DNA from: Zingiber officinale
Lineage: Eukaryota > Streptophyta > Magnoliopsida > Zingiberales > Zingiberaceae
Assembly (NCBI RefSeq): GCF_018446385.1
Contig: NC_055998.1
Span: forward strand, 21,569,173 to 21,633,172
Length of the DNA: 64,000 bases
Reading direction: 5' to 3'
The translations under genes were made by a program, and so were the position numbers. Shown piece after piece: positions 1 through 10,557 of this stretch. Positions within the stretch are counted from its first letter, which is position 1. Each line of letters begins with the position of its first letter. Under the pieces are notes generated by a model. That model was not told where the DNA came from. It did not search any database and saw only the letters and a list, made by a program, of their open reading frames with translations.

Positions 1-1062
1 TGTCATACATAATTTAGGCAGGAAAATAGTAGGATGTGCTAACTCTTTGGTTGTAGGCTCCAACTATTATGACTTATTGATATTGTGTGTGATTGGACCC
101 TTGGACATGTCAAGGGCATTATTTGTGTGCATGATTGTATGCATAAAAATACAGTAGGAGCTGTATTATTATTTTTTTTTAGAATTTTATTTTTGTTCGA
201 TCTAGAATACATGTACATTCCCTCGTGGAATATAGGATCAATATATGTAAAATTCTATTTTTGTTGCGGATCGGATTCTTGCAAGGTGTGGTACTTTTGG
301 AGCACCGGAGGCGCAGCAGAATAAGAAGCAAGAAGGATGCGACAACTCTACCCGATGGCGGTGGCTAAAGATGGCAGCAGCTAGGGTTGGAGCATACTGA
401 AGACAGTGATGGAAAAGACCATAATAGTTGGAAAATTAATTTCCAAATTTATTGCTTTTATTTACTGTGATATTTATATGCATGTGATGTATGCTAGGAT
501 AGGTTAAAAATCCTCATTTTCAAATAACTAAGTGGGAGAGGGATTTTAATAAATCCCATGGTCTCCATTACTGGTTTGTAAGTGATACAACAAGCCTGCG
601 TGTTGGCTCTGAGTGCTTCCCTCCACAACGGATGGGTTTGTTGCAGATCACTAGATCAAACTTCCTTTTATGGATGATTATAGGAAATTATTTAGGAGTG
701 TGTGATCTTCTCCAACTGAAGGGGCACAATCCTATTTAATGGACTTAGTATCAAGTAATGGTATACACTTAGACGCATTCAATAGTATCCTCCCCAACGA
801 AGTCACTACTATTGTCTTGTGTGACCAAAGTGAAACCAACTATTAATTTTATTTGTCATAAAGTTAGGATGACAAGATAATAAAATTAATGGGTCACACC
901 CTCCTCTTACAAATGATGAAGTTGTATACGTCCACACTAACGTGGCATGTAATATTCACGGTGATTTGAGGTGTTGGTTAATTTAAAATAGTATTGTTTG
1001 AGGAATCAATATTATTCTAAATTTAGAGTCTTGACCAAAGTTTAATTTTTGTGATTCTTAGG
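1..1062 (+). other. Non-coding leader or LTR part of the copia element
   Basis: No supported gene lies here. The stretch is AT-rich and precedes the copia gag ATG. I could not find an obvious initiator-tRNA primer-binding site (TGGTATCAGAGC) in it, so the LTR end cannot be placed. It probably contains the end of the 5' LTR and the untranslated leader. Confidence 0.5.
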
Positions 1063-2581
1063 ATGACTTTCAACCCACTAGCCATTATACTGAAAGAGAA
1101 CAAACTTACTAGTCCCAACTATATTGATTGGAAAAGAAACCTGGACATTGTTCTTACTGCTGAAAGCTATAAGTTTGTACTGACTGAGGCTTGCCCTGAT
1201 GCACCTGACGGTGACTCTACCCCAGAGGAGATTGAGTATCATAATAAATGGGTAAAAGCTGATGAGATGGCGTGGTGTTACATTTTGGCATCTATGTCAA
1301 ATGTATTACAACATCAGCATCAAGATTTACCAACAGCTTATGATATAATGAACAATCTCAAAGAACTCTTTGGGCACCAGAGTCGGACTGCTAGGCAAGA
1401 GGCAATGAGGAAGCTAATGACAACCACTATGTCTGAGGGGACACCCGTAAGGGATCATATCCTCAAAATGATGGCTTATCTGAATGAAATACAAGTCCTT
1501 GGAGGAGAAATCGATGGGGAAACCCAGGTCGATATAATTCTCCAAACGCTACCCAGAAGTTTTGAGCAGTTCCGCCTGAACTATAACATGAACAAAAGAG
1601 AGTATACGTTGGCGGAACTTCTGACAGAACTACAGGCAGCAGAAGGAATATTTCGTCACAGTTCTCAGATTCACTATGCTGAAAATGGTTCTACTTTTAA
1701 GTCGAAAGGCAAGAAGAAGAAGAAACAGGTCTTTTCAACAAAGAAGGTGAATAAACCTCAGAGTACAGGATAGAAAGCTGGAATGAAGAAGCCGAAGGGC
1801 AAGTGCTTCATCTGCAAGCAGTCTGGACATTGGAAAGCGGACTGTCCTCGTAGGAACCAGAACAATAAAGGTATATCTCATACTCTAGTTGTTGAAACAT
1901 GTTTAGCGGTGTTATCTACCAGCACCTGGTGTGTAGATACGAGAGCCACTGATCATGTCTACAATTCTTTGCAGGGGTTCTAGGAAATCCGATGACTATT
2001 TGATGGAGAGATAACTGTCTACATGGGCAATGCTACTAAGGTGGCGGCTGTTGCAGTGGGAGACGTCTACTTATCTTTTGATAGGAATAGAAATTTGGTT
2101 TTAAGAAATTGTCTTTATGTACCCAGTTTTAGAAAGAATTTAATTTCAGTTTCTAAATTGTATTTGGATAGATATTCAGTTTCTTTTAGAAACAATGTGG
2201 TTATAAAGAGAAATAAGGTGATTATCTGTTCTGGTGCATTGGTTGACAATTTATACACTTTAAATCCAATTTCTCCCATAAAGCAAAATATGGAAATTAA
2301 TAAGACATCTTCTAACTCTAAAAAGAGAAAAGAACCTTCGGAAATGAACCAAACATATCTTTGGCATCTAAGGCTTGGACATATTAATTTAAGTAGGATT
2401 CAAAGGCTTGTAGCCGATGGACTATTGGGTTCATTAAAGTTAGAAAACTTTTCAACATGTGAATCCTGCTTGGAAGGTAAAATGACGAAGAAACCTTTTA
2501 AGGCCAAGGGGTATAGAGCCAAAGATGCATTAGAACTGGTTCATTCTGATTTGTGTGGTCCTATGTCTATCCAGGCAAGAG
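1063..2581 (+). pseudogene. copia gag-protease-integrase (truncated, nonsense codons)
   Basis: The gag part (from ATG 1063, MTFNPLAIILKENKLTSPNY) is the UBN2-type capsid of copia elements. A CCHC zinc knuckle follows (CFICKQSGHWKADC, about 1804-1845). The protease active site reads DTRATDHV where the family has D(S/T)GA, so the glycine is lost. The GAG-pre-integrase zinc region is clear (LWHLRLGHINLSRIQRL, then CESCLEGK). All parts are in one frame, interrupted by stops at 1771 (TAG), 1981 (TAG) and 1993 (TGA). The last two look like CAG to TAG and CGA to TGA. The reading frame ends in foreign repeat sequence after 2581. Not functional. Confidence 0.85.
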
Positions 2582-3370
2582 GACGTACAAGCCATGGATA
2601 GCAGCGAACAGTAAACGGGTCTGGACACAGACCCAGCGTGCAGGTCGGGACATAGAAGCCAGGGATAGCAGCGAATAGTAAACGGGTCCAGACATAGACC
2701 CAACGTGCAGGTCGGGACGTACAAGCCAGGGATATCAACGAATAGTAAATGGGTTCGGACACAGACCCAGCGTGCAGGTCGAGACGTACAAGCCATGGAT
2801 AGTAGCGAACAGTAAACGTGTCTGAACACAGACCCAGTGTGCAGGTCGAGACGTACAAGCCATGGATAGCAGAACAGTAAACGGGTCTGGACACAGACCC
2901 AGCGTGCAGGTCGGGACGTAGAAGCCAGGGATAGCAGTGAACAGTAAACGGGTCCGGACACAGACCCAGCGTGTAGGTCGGGACGTACAAGCCAGGGATA
3001 GCAGCGAACAGTAAACGGGTTTGGACACAGACCCAGCATGCAGGTCGGGACGCACAAGCCATGGATAGTAGCGAACAGTAAACGGGTCTGAACACAGACC
3101 CAGCGTGCAGGTCGGGACGTACAGGCCATGGATAGCAGAACAGTAAACGGGTCTGGACATAGACCCAACGTGCAGGTCGGGACGTACAAGCCATGGATAG
3201 CAATAAACAGTAAACAGGTCTGGACATAGACCCAGTGTGTAGATCGGGACGTACAAGCCATGGATAGCAATAAACAGTAAACAGGTCTGGACATAGACCC
3301 AGCGTGCAGGTCGGGACGTACAGGCCATAGATAGCAAAACAGTAAACAGGTCGGAATATAGATCTAGCTG
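2582..3370. repeat. 67-bp tandem array in Tat-1 5' LTR (~12 copies)
   Basis: The monomer contains the landmarks GGGACGTACAAGCCATGG, GCGAACAGTAAACGGGTC and CACAGACCCAGCGTGCAGG. Each unit holds a hairpin, GGGTCTG-gaca-CAGACCC, with variants. Because 67 is not a multiple of 3, the stop-free minus strand is open in all three frames, giving long spurious ORFs. The same array in the 3' LTR has about 18 copies. Confidence 0.92.
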
Positions 3371-4084
3371 GCAGATCGGGATGTAGATATCGTAAATCGC
3401 AGATGACAAAGGCGGGTCGGAATGCAAGCTTAACACACAGATCGGGACATACAAGTCAGGGATAATAGTATATAAAAGCAGGGTGGGTATAGACCTCGGA
3501 AGGCAAGTTCGTCATTTAGACACTACGGGACAAACAAGCCAAGGAATCGTAACCACTTGTCAGAGAATGTCAGAGAATAATCAAGGGGTCAGGGAATATG
3601 CTAACAGTTGGGGCTCAATGCATCTTCGGTTTTGCCGCTAGCCTATTAAGAAGAGCCACGTATTAATCACCGCCAAACAAAGTCTGACAACCGACATTCC
3701 CTGACACCTGTCAGGCCCAGAAACTTCCGTATCAGTATAAAAAGGGATGCCTTGTCCCTTATGCAGGTACGCTCACTCGTCATTTCTCACTAGTCTTTAC
3801 TTTTCGTCCTGGTTCTCTGATTTCTGGAGAAAAAGTACCTGACTTGAGTGTCGGAGGGCCTGACCCGGGGATTTTTTCCATGGTTTCTGGTTTCTAATGA
3901 CTCGTGGACTCGTCTGAGTGTGCGCAGAGCAACAGCGTCATCATCCTGGTCACCTCTCGTCGTCAGGCACCCGTGCGAACCTTTCCAGGGAGGTACCCGG
4001 TAGATTCAACTCTTCAGCGGCTTTCTGTCAACTTCTAGTACAACAAGGCTCGCCTTCATCCGACTCAGCTTCCGAATGGGATCA
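2582..4084 (+). repeat. 5' LTR of Tat-1, lacking its first ~300 bp
   Basis: Sequence from 3370 to 4084 matches the 3' LTR at 26640-27355 closely. This includes a TATA box (TATAAAAA, 3736-3743) and the end at GGGATCA just before the primer-binding region. The 3' LTR begins TGTGATACAGTGC and has about 300 bp before its array. Those bases are absent here, where copia sequence runs directly into the array. Confidence 0.88.
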
Positions 4085-4106
4085 AATTTGGCACCGTCTG
4101 TGGGAA
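4085..4106 (+). promoter_or_regulatory. Primer-binding region of Tat-1
   Basis: Directly after the LTR end (…GGGATCA) comes AAT and then TTGGCACCGTCTGTGGGAA. This matches the TTGGCGCCGTCTGTGGGAA-like sequence that follows the 5' LTR in many plant Tat elements. A decayed counterpart is present at about 59075-59095 in Tat-2. The identity of the primer tRNA was not worked out. Confidence 0.75.
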
Positions 4107-4133
4107 CACAACAACCTGTTCCGGAACGTGACG

Positions 4134-5501
4134 ATGGAGGAGTCGGGCCGCATCAATGTCACTATGACTGCCGGAGAGTACGAGCTTTTCAAGGAAGCCA
4201 AGAGGCGAGCAGCCTCCGAGAAGCAGGAGACTGTTTCACGACCATGACAAGCTCCTGTTAAAGCTTCCAAGGAGCCCCTCCCCGTCTCTGATCAGGGCTC
4301 TAAAAGAAAGCATCCTGAGGTATTTCCTCAAATTCCTTATCGTGAGCCGGGCATGGGGTATTACCAGCCAAAGCCCCAGGGTCATAGCCTCAAAAAAGAG
4401 CAGCCTCAGGCCTCCATGGCTGAGAGTTCCTTGCCACGAGACTCAAAGAAAGGGAAGACCCTTATTGTACCAGAGGTATTCCCGGAAGATCCAGACGAAA
4501 GAGTACCTTTCTCGGCCAGGATCTTGAATGAGAGATTGCCCAAAGGTTATATAGCTCCGTTGATTGGGGAGTACGACGGGAGCAAGGACCCGGAGGAGCA
4601 CTTACGAAAATTTAAAAATGCAGCCCTGCTGCATCAATACAGTGATGCTGTCAAATGTAGAGTTTTCTTGAACACTTTAGCTGGCTCGGCTTTAAAGTGG
4701 TTTGATGGGCTACCTCAAGGGTCCATCACCTGTTTTTTGGACTTCAAGACGGCTTTTCTACGTCGATTTGCTAGCAGTAAGAAGTATCAGAAGACAAATC
4801 ATTGTCTCTTCGCTCTGAAGCAAGGGCCGACTGAGCCCTTAAGAAGTTATATCAACCGCTTTAATCAAGTGGCCCAGGATGTTCCCACTGCCACTTCAGA
4901 GATTCTGATGAGTGTCTTCTCTCATGAATTGGGAGAAGGAGAATTCTTCAGAGATCTTATCAAAAATCCTGCTCGAAATTTTGATAAGATGGTGGAAAAG
5001 GCTGCCTCCTACATCAAAGTGGAAGAAGCACAAGCCGCTCGGAGGAAAGCTGAGAGACCACCCCCTTCTACCAACAAGCAGGAAAGAAGAATAGCTCAAC
5101 CACCTCCTCAACCTCTGCCATGCGCCCGGGAGGCCAGACCTGCTTTCCATCCTGGGCTGGAGATCAGACCCGCTCCTTGAGTTACCGCTGTGCATACTCC
5201 CCAACCAGGACCATGGAACAATCGATATTGTACTTATCATCGGTCTCGCACTCATGGCACTAATCACTATTTTCAGTTTGCTCGGGACTCCAAACGGGCT
5301 GCCGAGATAGGTTTACCGCCGCCCGAGCTAGCCACTCAGTTAATCAAGATGATGGAAGAACAATGGGTCGCCGCAGGACAAGCCGGGCAAACTCGTCCTG
5401 ACCTAGCAGGACCCAGTATTCATTAACCTGGTCGGGGGAAAGAGCCGGAAGGATCACGGGAAGCTGAGAACAGAGGTAATGCAGCCGTCAGGGAGATCAA
5501 C
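4134..5501 (+). pseudogene. Tat-1 gag
   Basis: The frame starts at ATG 4134 (MEESGRINVTMTAGEYELF) and stays in one frame through to the RT. The retrotrans_gag domain lies at about residues 137-300 (YIAPLIGEYDGSKDPEEHL to the KAASYIKVEEA region). A zinc knuckle of the C-x2-H-x4-H-x4-C type is at about residue 365, but its last cysteine is Tyr (YCTYHRSRTHGTNHY). Three in-frame stops break it: TGA 4245, TGA 5178 and TAA 5424. Each fits CGA to TGA or CAA to TAA. The domain forms the capsid of the virus-like particle in intact elements. Confidence 0.88.
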
Positions 5502-7040
5502 ATGATCTCTAGTGGGCCAACTGATGGAGATTCAGGGAGAGCACGCAAGTCACATGTGCGTAGGTTGGAGGTGCATACTGTCAGATGCAGTCAAAAGCAG
5601 GCTGCTAGCTCTGTTATCAGCTTCGGGCTTGCAGACCTGGAAGGTCTGGAGTTACCTCATGACGATGCCCTCATCATCAAAGCCATCATTGCCAATAGCC
5701 GAGTGGCTTGGGTTTTTGTTGATACCGGGAGCTCGATCAACATTCTATTCAGGACCGCATTCGAAGAGATACAGATTGATGCTACTGAACTCCAGCCAGT
5801 GGCCACATCTCTATATGGGTTTACAGGCAACGAGGTGAAGCCAATGGGTGAAATTAAGCTGGCCATATCTTTGGGCACCGAGCCGTTGGTGCGCACAAGG
5901 AGGAGCACTTTTATAGTGGTGGACTCCCCTTCTTCTTATAATGTCATTTTGGGAAGGCCCGTATTGCATGAATTTAGGGCCGCTGTTTCAACCTTCTACC
6001 AGAAAATCAAGTTTCCTGTTGGCGAGCAGGTCGAGGAGGTTAAAGGCGAGCAAAGGGTCTCTCGCCGGTGCTATATTGATATGGTCCGGGTGGAAGCTCG
6101 GAAAAATCAAAGGATGCAGGACGGAGGTGTCCATGTTGTTCAGGAAGAGCCTTCACCTATGGCTAAAGAGCCTATTCCCTGGGAAGAAGTACAATTATAT
6201 GCTGAGCGACCCGAAAGTCTGACCCATGTGGCAAGTGACCTTCCTTCTCCCCTCAAGGAAGAATTAATTCAATGCTTGATTCGTAACCGGGACATCTTTG
6301 CCTGGTCTACAGAAGAATTATCGGGGGTTAGGCCGAAGGTAGCCGAGCATAAATTACATCTACTACCAGACTCTAGACCTGTCAAGCAAAAGAAAAGGAA
6401 CTTCTTGGCTGACCAGAACAAAATAATCAGAACCGAAGTGGATCAGCTCAGAAAGGCAGGCCATGTTCGAGAAGTGCAGTTCCCGTCCTGGCTCTCGAAT
6501 GTGGTTTTAGTGAAGAAGCCCAACAATAAATGGAGGGTGTGTATAGATTTCCGAGACCTCAACCGGGCTAGTCCCAAAGACTGCTATCCTCTGCCCCGGA
6601 TTGATCAAATGGTGGACTCCACGGCTGGCTGCGAGAGGATCTGCATGCTGGATGCATATCAAGGGTATCATCAGATACCTTTAGCAGTGGAGGACCAAGA
6701 AAAGGTTAGCTTCATTACGGTTGATGGTACTTTCTGTTATACTGTCATGCCCTTTGGTCTCAGGAACGCCGAAGCCACATACCAAAGAATGATGGACAAA
6801 ATCTTTCGGGAGCAGATTGGGCGAAATGTGGAGGTCTATGTAGATGATATGCTCATCAAAACTCCGGTGGCCGTGAACCTAATCAAAGATGTAGAAGAAA
6901 CATGCAGGACTCTCCGGCAATATGGACTGAAGCTGAACCCCTTGAAGTGTCTATTCAGAGCTAGGGGAGAAAAATTCTTGGGTTATCTGGTGACTGAGCA
7001 AGGGATAGAAGCTAATCTAGAAAAAGTTCAAGCATTAAAG
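5502..7040 (+). pseudogene. Tat-1 protease and reverse transcriptase (interrupted)
   Basis: This is the same frame as gag. The aspartic protease motif is DTGSSINILF near 5717-5746. RT motifs follow in order: VVLVKKPNNKWRVCIDFRDL, the PLPRIDQMVDS region, MPFGLRNAEATYQRMM and the catalytic YVDD box at about 6837-6848. The frame is open from 5427 up to the solo LTR that begins at 7041. The coding sequence resumes after the target duplication at 9459 in the same frame, since the insertion plus duplication is 2418 bp, a multiple of three. This part shows no stop and may have decayed little. Confidence 0.9.
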
Positions 7041-9458
7041 TGTTGGAGTGTATACTGAAAGCCTAAGCTTTGTAAACATTCATTATAAATAAAGAATCAC
7101 ATTTGGTCAAATGATCTACATTTAGTTGTAGTTGTTCAATTAATTTATATTGTAGATAACATAGTATGTGGTGTCACATGCAGAAGATGATGTTATCAGT
7201 ACCTTATAAATTATAAACAGTAGCTCACGATCAAAATGGAAAGGAACAAACCATTAGAAGGTCGTAGTGTAATTAGGTATCAGTTTATCTTGATTGTATA
7301 ATTACACTAGTACACTCAGAGTGTATTGAGTAGGACCATTTGAGGTCGTTTCTTTTATACTGACTTTATAAAGGAACAAAGACCTCAGTTATTATGGAAG
7401 TGTGTGCTCTTAATCCTAATATAATAACAAGCACATATATTTGATATTTATTTCTTTAATTTATCAATGGGTGAGATTTAGTTCGATGAATCGATAAGCC
7501 CGATAAGTTGGGAAATGATATCACTTATAGTGTGTGTTGTTGATTATAGAAGGAAACTGTGTCCTAGAGATACTAGGTTGATAATGTCCCCAAGAGGAGC
7601 TTATAAGGATTGTCATGTTAAACCCTGCAGGTGGACTTAGTCGTATGGACGATAAGGTTGAGTGGTACTACTCTTGGACTAAGATATTAATTAAATGAGT
7701 TGTCAGTAACTCACTTAATTAGTGGACATTCGATATCTTAAACACAGGGAGACTAACACACTCATAATAAGAAGGAGCCCAAAAATGTAATTTGGGATTG
7801 GTGCGGTAGTTCAATAATAGTTCTCTAGTGGAATGAATTATTATTGATAAAATTAAGTTATGTGTTCGGGGCGAACACGGGATGCTTAATTTTATCGGAA
7901 GACCAAAACCAATTCCTCCTCTCGGTCCCTATCGTAGCCTCTTATTTATAAAGTATTATACCCACCTATACCCACCTTCTATACCCACCTAAAGGGGGCC
8001 GACCAAGCTAGCTTGGGAACCAAGCTAGGGCCGGCCTAAGCATGAATTGGGGTGGCCGGCCCTAGCTTGAACCCAAGCTAGAGGGGGCCGGCCATAATTA
8101 ATTAAAAAAGAATTTTAATTTTAATTTTTATTATGTGGAAGATATAATTTATTAAAGAGAATTAAAATTAAAATATCTCTCTTAAAAGAATCTACAAAAG
8201 ATTAAAGAAAGAGATTAGATCTCTTTCCTTATTTGTGGATTAGAAAGGTATTTTATTTTTCTCTTTAAAAATTATTCACATGTTGAAAAATTAAAATTAT
8301 AGAAATTTATTTTTATCAACCATGAAGAGATTTTTGAAGAGAAATTTTATTTTTAAAATTTCCGGAAACAAATTAGGAAGTTTTAATTTGTTGATTAAAA
8401 CTTGTCTAATTTATTCCTCCATTGATGTGGCCGGCCATTATGTTTTTAATTGGGAAATTTTATTTTATTTTTCTCAATTAAATCATGTCAAGGAAATTAA
8501 GGAAATTTTATTGTAATTAAATTTCCTAATTTGCCAAGGCCAAGGAATATAAAAGAAGGGGTGGGGGTGCCTTCATGGGTGACAACCTCTATTATTTCTC
8601 TCCCTCTTTTCCTTGGTGTTGTGGCCGGCCATCATCCTCTCCCTCTCTTCCTCTTGTGGTGGCCGAATCCTTCATCTTCCTTGGAGCTCTTGTGGTGGCC
8701 GGATACTACTTGGAGAAGAAGAAGAAGAAGGAGAGAAAGCTTGCATCTCTTGGAGCTTGGTTGGTGTTTTGTTCTTCATCCTTGGTAAAGCTTCCTTGTT
8801 GTGGCCGAACCTAGCTAGGAGGAGAAGAAGGTGGTTGGTGGTTTCTCATCTTGGAAGATCGTTGCCCACACAACGTCCGAGGTTAGAAGAGGAATACGGT
8901 AGAAGATCAAGAGGTCTTTCTAGAAGGTATAACTAGTAATTTTTCCTTTCCGCATCATACTAGTTATTTATGGAAATAATACCAAATACAAGAGGCTTAC
9001 GATTCTAGTATTTCGAATATGTTTTTCGATGTTGTGTTCTTTTGTTTTATTTTTCCTTGTGATTTGATTGTTCTTTTTGGTTAACCTAAAGTTATTTTAG
9101 GAAATTAAATATTAGCTTTCCATAAAAGGTTTTGTCTAGTCGGTGGTGGTTGCTCCCATATCCAAGAAGGTCGTGTGCCTCGCCACGTCAGTACTGGGAA
9201 CCAATTATGGAAATTAATATTTAATGGAATTAATAACTTAAGGTGATTTGGGTCGAACGTGTTAAGTTTCGCAGGAGACCCAAGTCAAAACCTAAAAGAA
9301 CGAATAGATTAAGTTTTGGATCAAACGTGTTAAGTTCCACAGGCGATCCAAAATTTAATTTAAAAGAACACATGGTAGCTAGGAAAAGGTTCAGACCTTT
9401 GTACAAAATTTTTGTACAGTGGAACCTCTAGGTTTTCCGAGTAGATACCAACATAAAG
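7036..9458 (+). mobile_element. Solo LTR with TAAAG target duplication, inside Tat-1 RT
   Basis: The LTR runs 7041-9453 (2413 bp), begins TGTTGGAGTG and ends ATACCAACA, so its termini are inverted (TGTTGG/CCAACA). It is flanked by perfect 5-bp duplications TAAAG at 7036-7040 and 9454-9458. No coding domain was found inside. Near its right end are two diverged direct repeats of about 60 bp around CGTGTTAAGTT (9255-9370). A block at about 9120-9200 resembles part of the gag-only element. The class is probably copia-type; a small non-autonomous element cannot be excluded without an internal LTR comparison. Confidence 0.85.
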
Positions 9459-9621
9459 GATATGCAACCTCCTCAGAATTTGAAGGAAACTCAGAAGCTG
9501 GTCGGCAGAATAACAACCCTGTCAAGATTCATTTCCAGGTCTACAGATCGGGCCGCTCCTTTCTTTAAGGTGCTCAGAAAGGCCTCCAAATTTCAGTGGG
9601 ATGAAGATTGTACCCGAGCTT
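9459..9621 (+). pseudogene. Tat-1 RT C-terminus / first RNase H start (fragment)
   Basis: After the TAAAG duplication the Tat-1 frame continues with KDMQPPQNLKETQKLVGRIT and then SRFISRSTDRAAPFFKVLRK, the normal RT-to-RNase H connection. It runs to DEDCTRAL and is cut by the gag-only element at 9622. The continuation is at 13608. Confidence 0.88.
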
Positions 9622-10492
9622 TGTTGGACCCCGTGGTAGTTTTGATGTGATCAACCAAGTTATTTAGGTCCTGCTGTGTTTGATCCCTGTGTCTGAGTGT
9701 GCAGGAGCTTAGGAGCACAGGAAGTCGAGCGGAAGACGCAGCTAGCTAGAAGGACGGCACGGGAAGGGAGCCGACGGGCTCGGTGCGTCCGAAGGACGAG
9801 AGAGCTGCGGAAGAGTACTCCGGTGGGCGTGAAGAGCGTGCGCGGCGTTCGAGGGACGTTAAGCCGGGACGGAAGGCTGCTCGAGGAGAAGGCCGGGAAT
9901 TGGGTTCGGGTGAGCCCTATTCCGGTTGGCCGCAATCACTCAAAAGAACGGAGCATCGGAAGCTGAAGAAACCAAGCTGAAAAATGGAGCTACCAGCTTG
10001 GAGGTGCCTCCAGCAGGCTTGGAGGCGCCTTCAACCCTGTTGAAGGCGCCTTCAACAGGTCAGATTTGACCGTTTGCGTTGCGGATAAAGTTTTATCCGC
10101 TGACCGAGCTGGAGGCGCCTTGAACCTTGTTGGAGGCACCTTGGACCCTCGGGATAGACTTTCTAGGAGATATATAAAGGCCCCTGGAGCTAGGAATGAT
10201 TTAACAACTCAAGCATTCAATCTGTAGTGTTTCCTAGCAATAGTTCTGAGCTTTTGAAAGTGTAAAAGGCTTCTCCGCCTTCAGCAAAGGAGAGTTTCTT
10301 TTAGTGCGCTTTTACTGCCCTGGATTAACAACCTCCTTGGTTGTAACCAGGTTAATTCTTCTGTGTCTTTCTTTTACTGTTTTATTATTTTGTTAACTAT
10401 TGCACTAACTGAGTTGAAAGTACGAGGAGGGTATAGTTACTTTTTGTTTTCAGCATTTCACCCCCCTCTTGTCGGCCTCCGCTGCACCAACA
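9622..10492 (+). repeat. 5' LTR of the gag-only element
   Basis: TGTTGG/CCAACA termini. A TATA box (ATATATAAAGG) lies at about 10169. Upstream of it, 9905-10065 is rich in GGCGCC palindromes and differs strongly from the matching part of the 3' LTR, although both flanks are almost identical. The LTR ends in a CACCCCCCTCTTG-containing tract shared with the other copia-type LTRs in this window. Confidence 0.93.
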
Positions 10493-10494
10493 AG

Positions 10495-10506
10495 TGGTAT
10501 CAGAGC
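10495..10506 (+). promoter_or_regulatory. Primer-binding site, initiator tRNA-Met type
   Basis: TGGTATCAGAGC starts two bases after the LTR end. This is the standard plant copia primer-binding site complementary to the 3' end of initiator methionine tRNA. Confidence 0.93.
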
Positions 10507-10557
10507 CTGATCGCCTCAGAAGGACTAACCGCCAACTGAAGCACTACGATCAAGACG

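Larger units (their letters stand above)
1..2581 (+). mobile_element. Truncated Ty1/copia retrotransposon, 5' part
   Basis: The left end lies outside the window. What remains is a non-coding leader followed by a copia gag and the start of pol in one frame. The element stops abruptly at about 2581, just after the first integrase aspartate region (HSDLCGPM), where the 67-bp array of a gypsy LTR begins. The rest of integrase, RT, RNase H and the 3' LTR are absent, and they do not reappear after the gypsy element ends at 27355. The break is therefore a rearrangement or deletion junction rather than a simple nested insertion. Confidence 0.85.

Noticed and set aside
2530-3454. Three long overlapping minus-strand ORFs (about 230-250 codons) over the 5' LTR array
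   Set aside because: They translate the same 67-bp repeat in rotating frames. The period is not a multiple of three and the monomer lacks minus-strand stops.
8531-8936. Overlapping plus-strand ORFs rich in Ser/Pro/Arg inside the solo LTR
   Set aside because: Three overlapping frames, low complexity, within an LTR with TSD. No family similarity.
7041-9453. A complete small element rather than a solo LTR
   Set aside because: No internal primer-binding site, polypurine tract or repeated terminal block was seen. Termini and TSD fit one LTR, although I could not run a self-alignment.
9660-9980. ORFs on both strands in the 5' LTR of the gag-only element (and 12862-13083 in the 3' LTR)
   Set aside because: GC-rich LTR sequence. 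The frames are not conserved between the two LTR copies because of the 6-bp and U3 differences.
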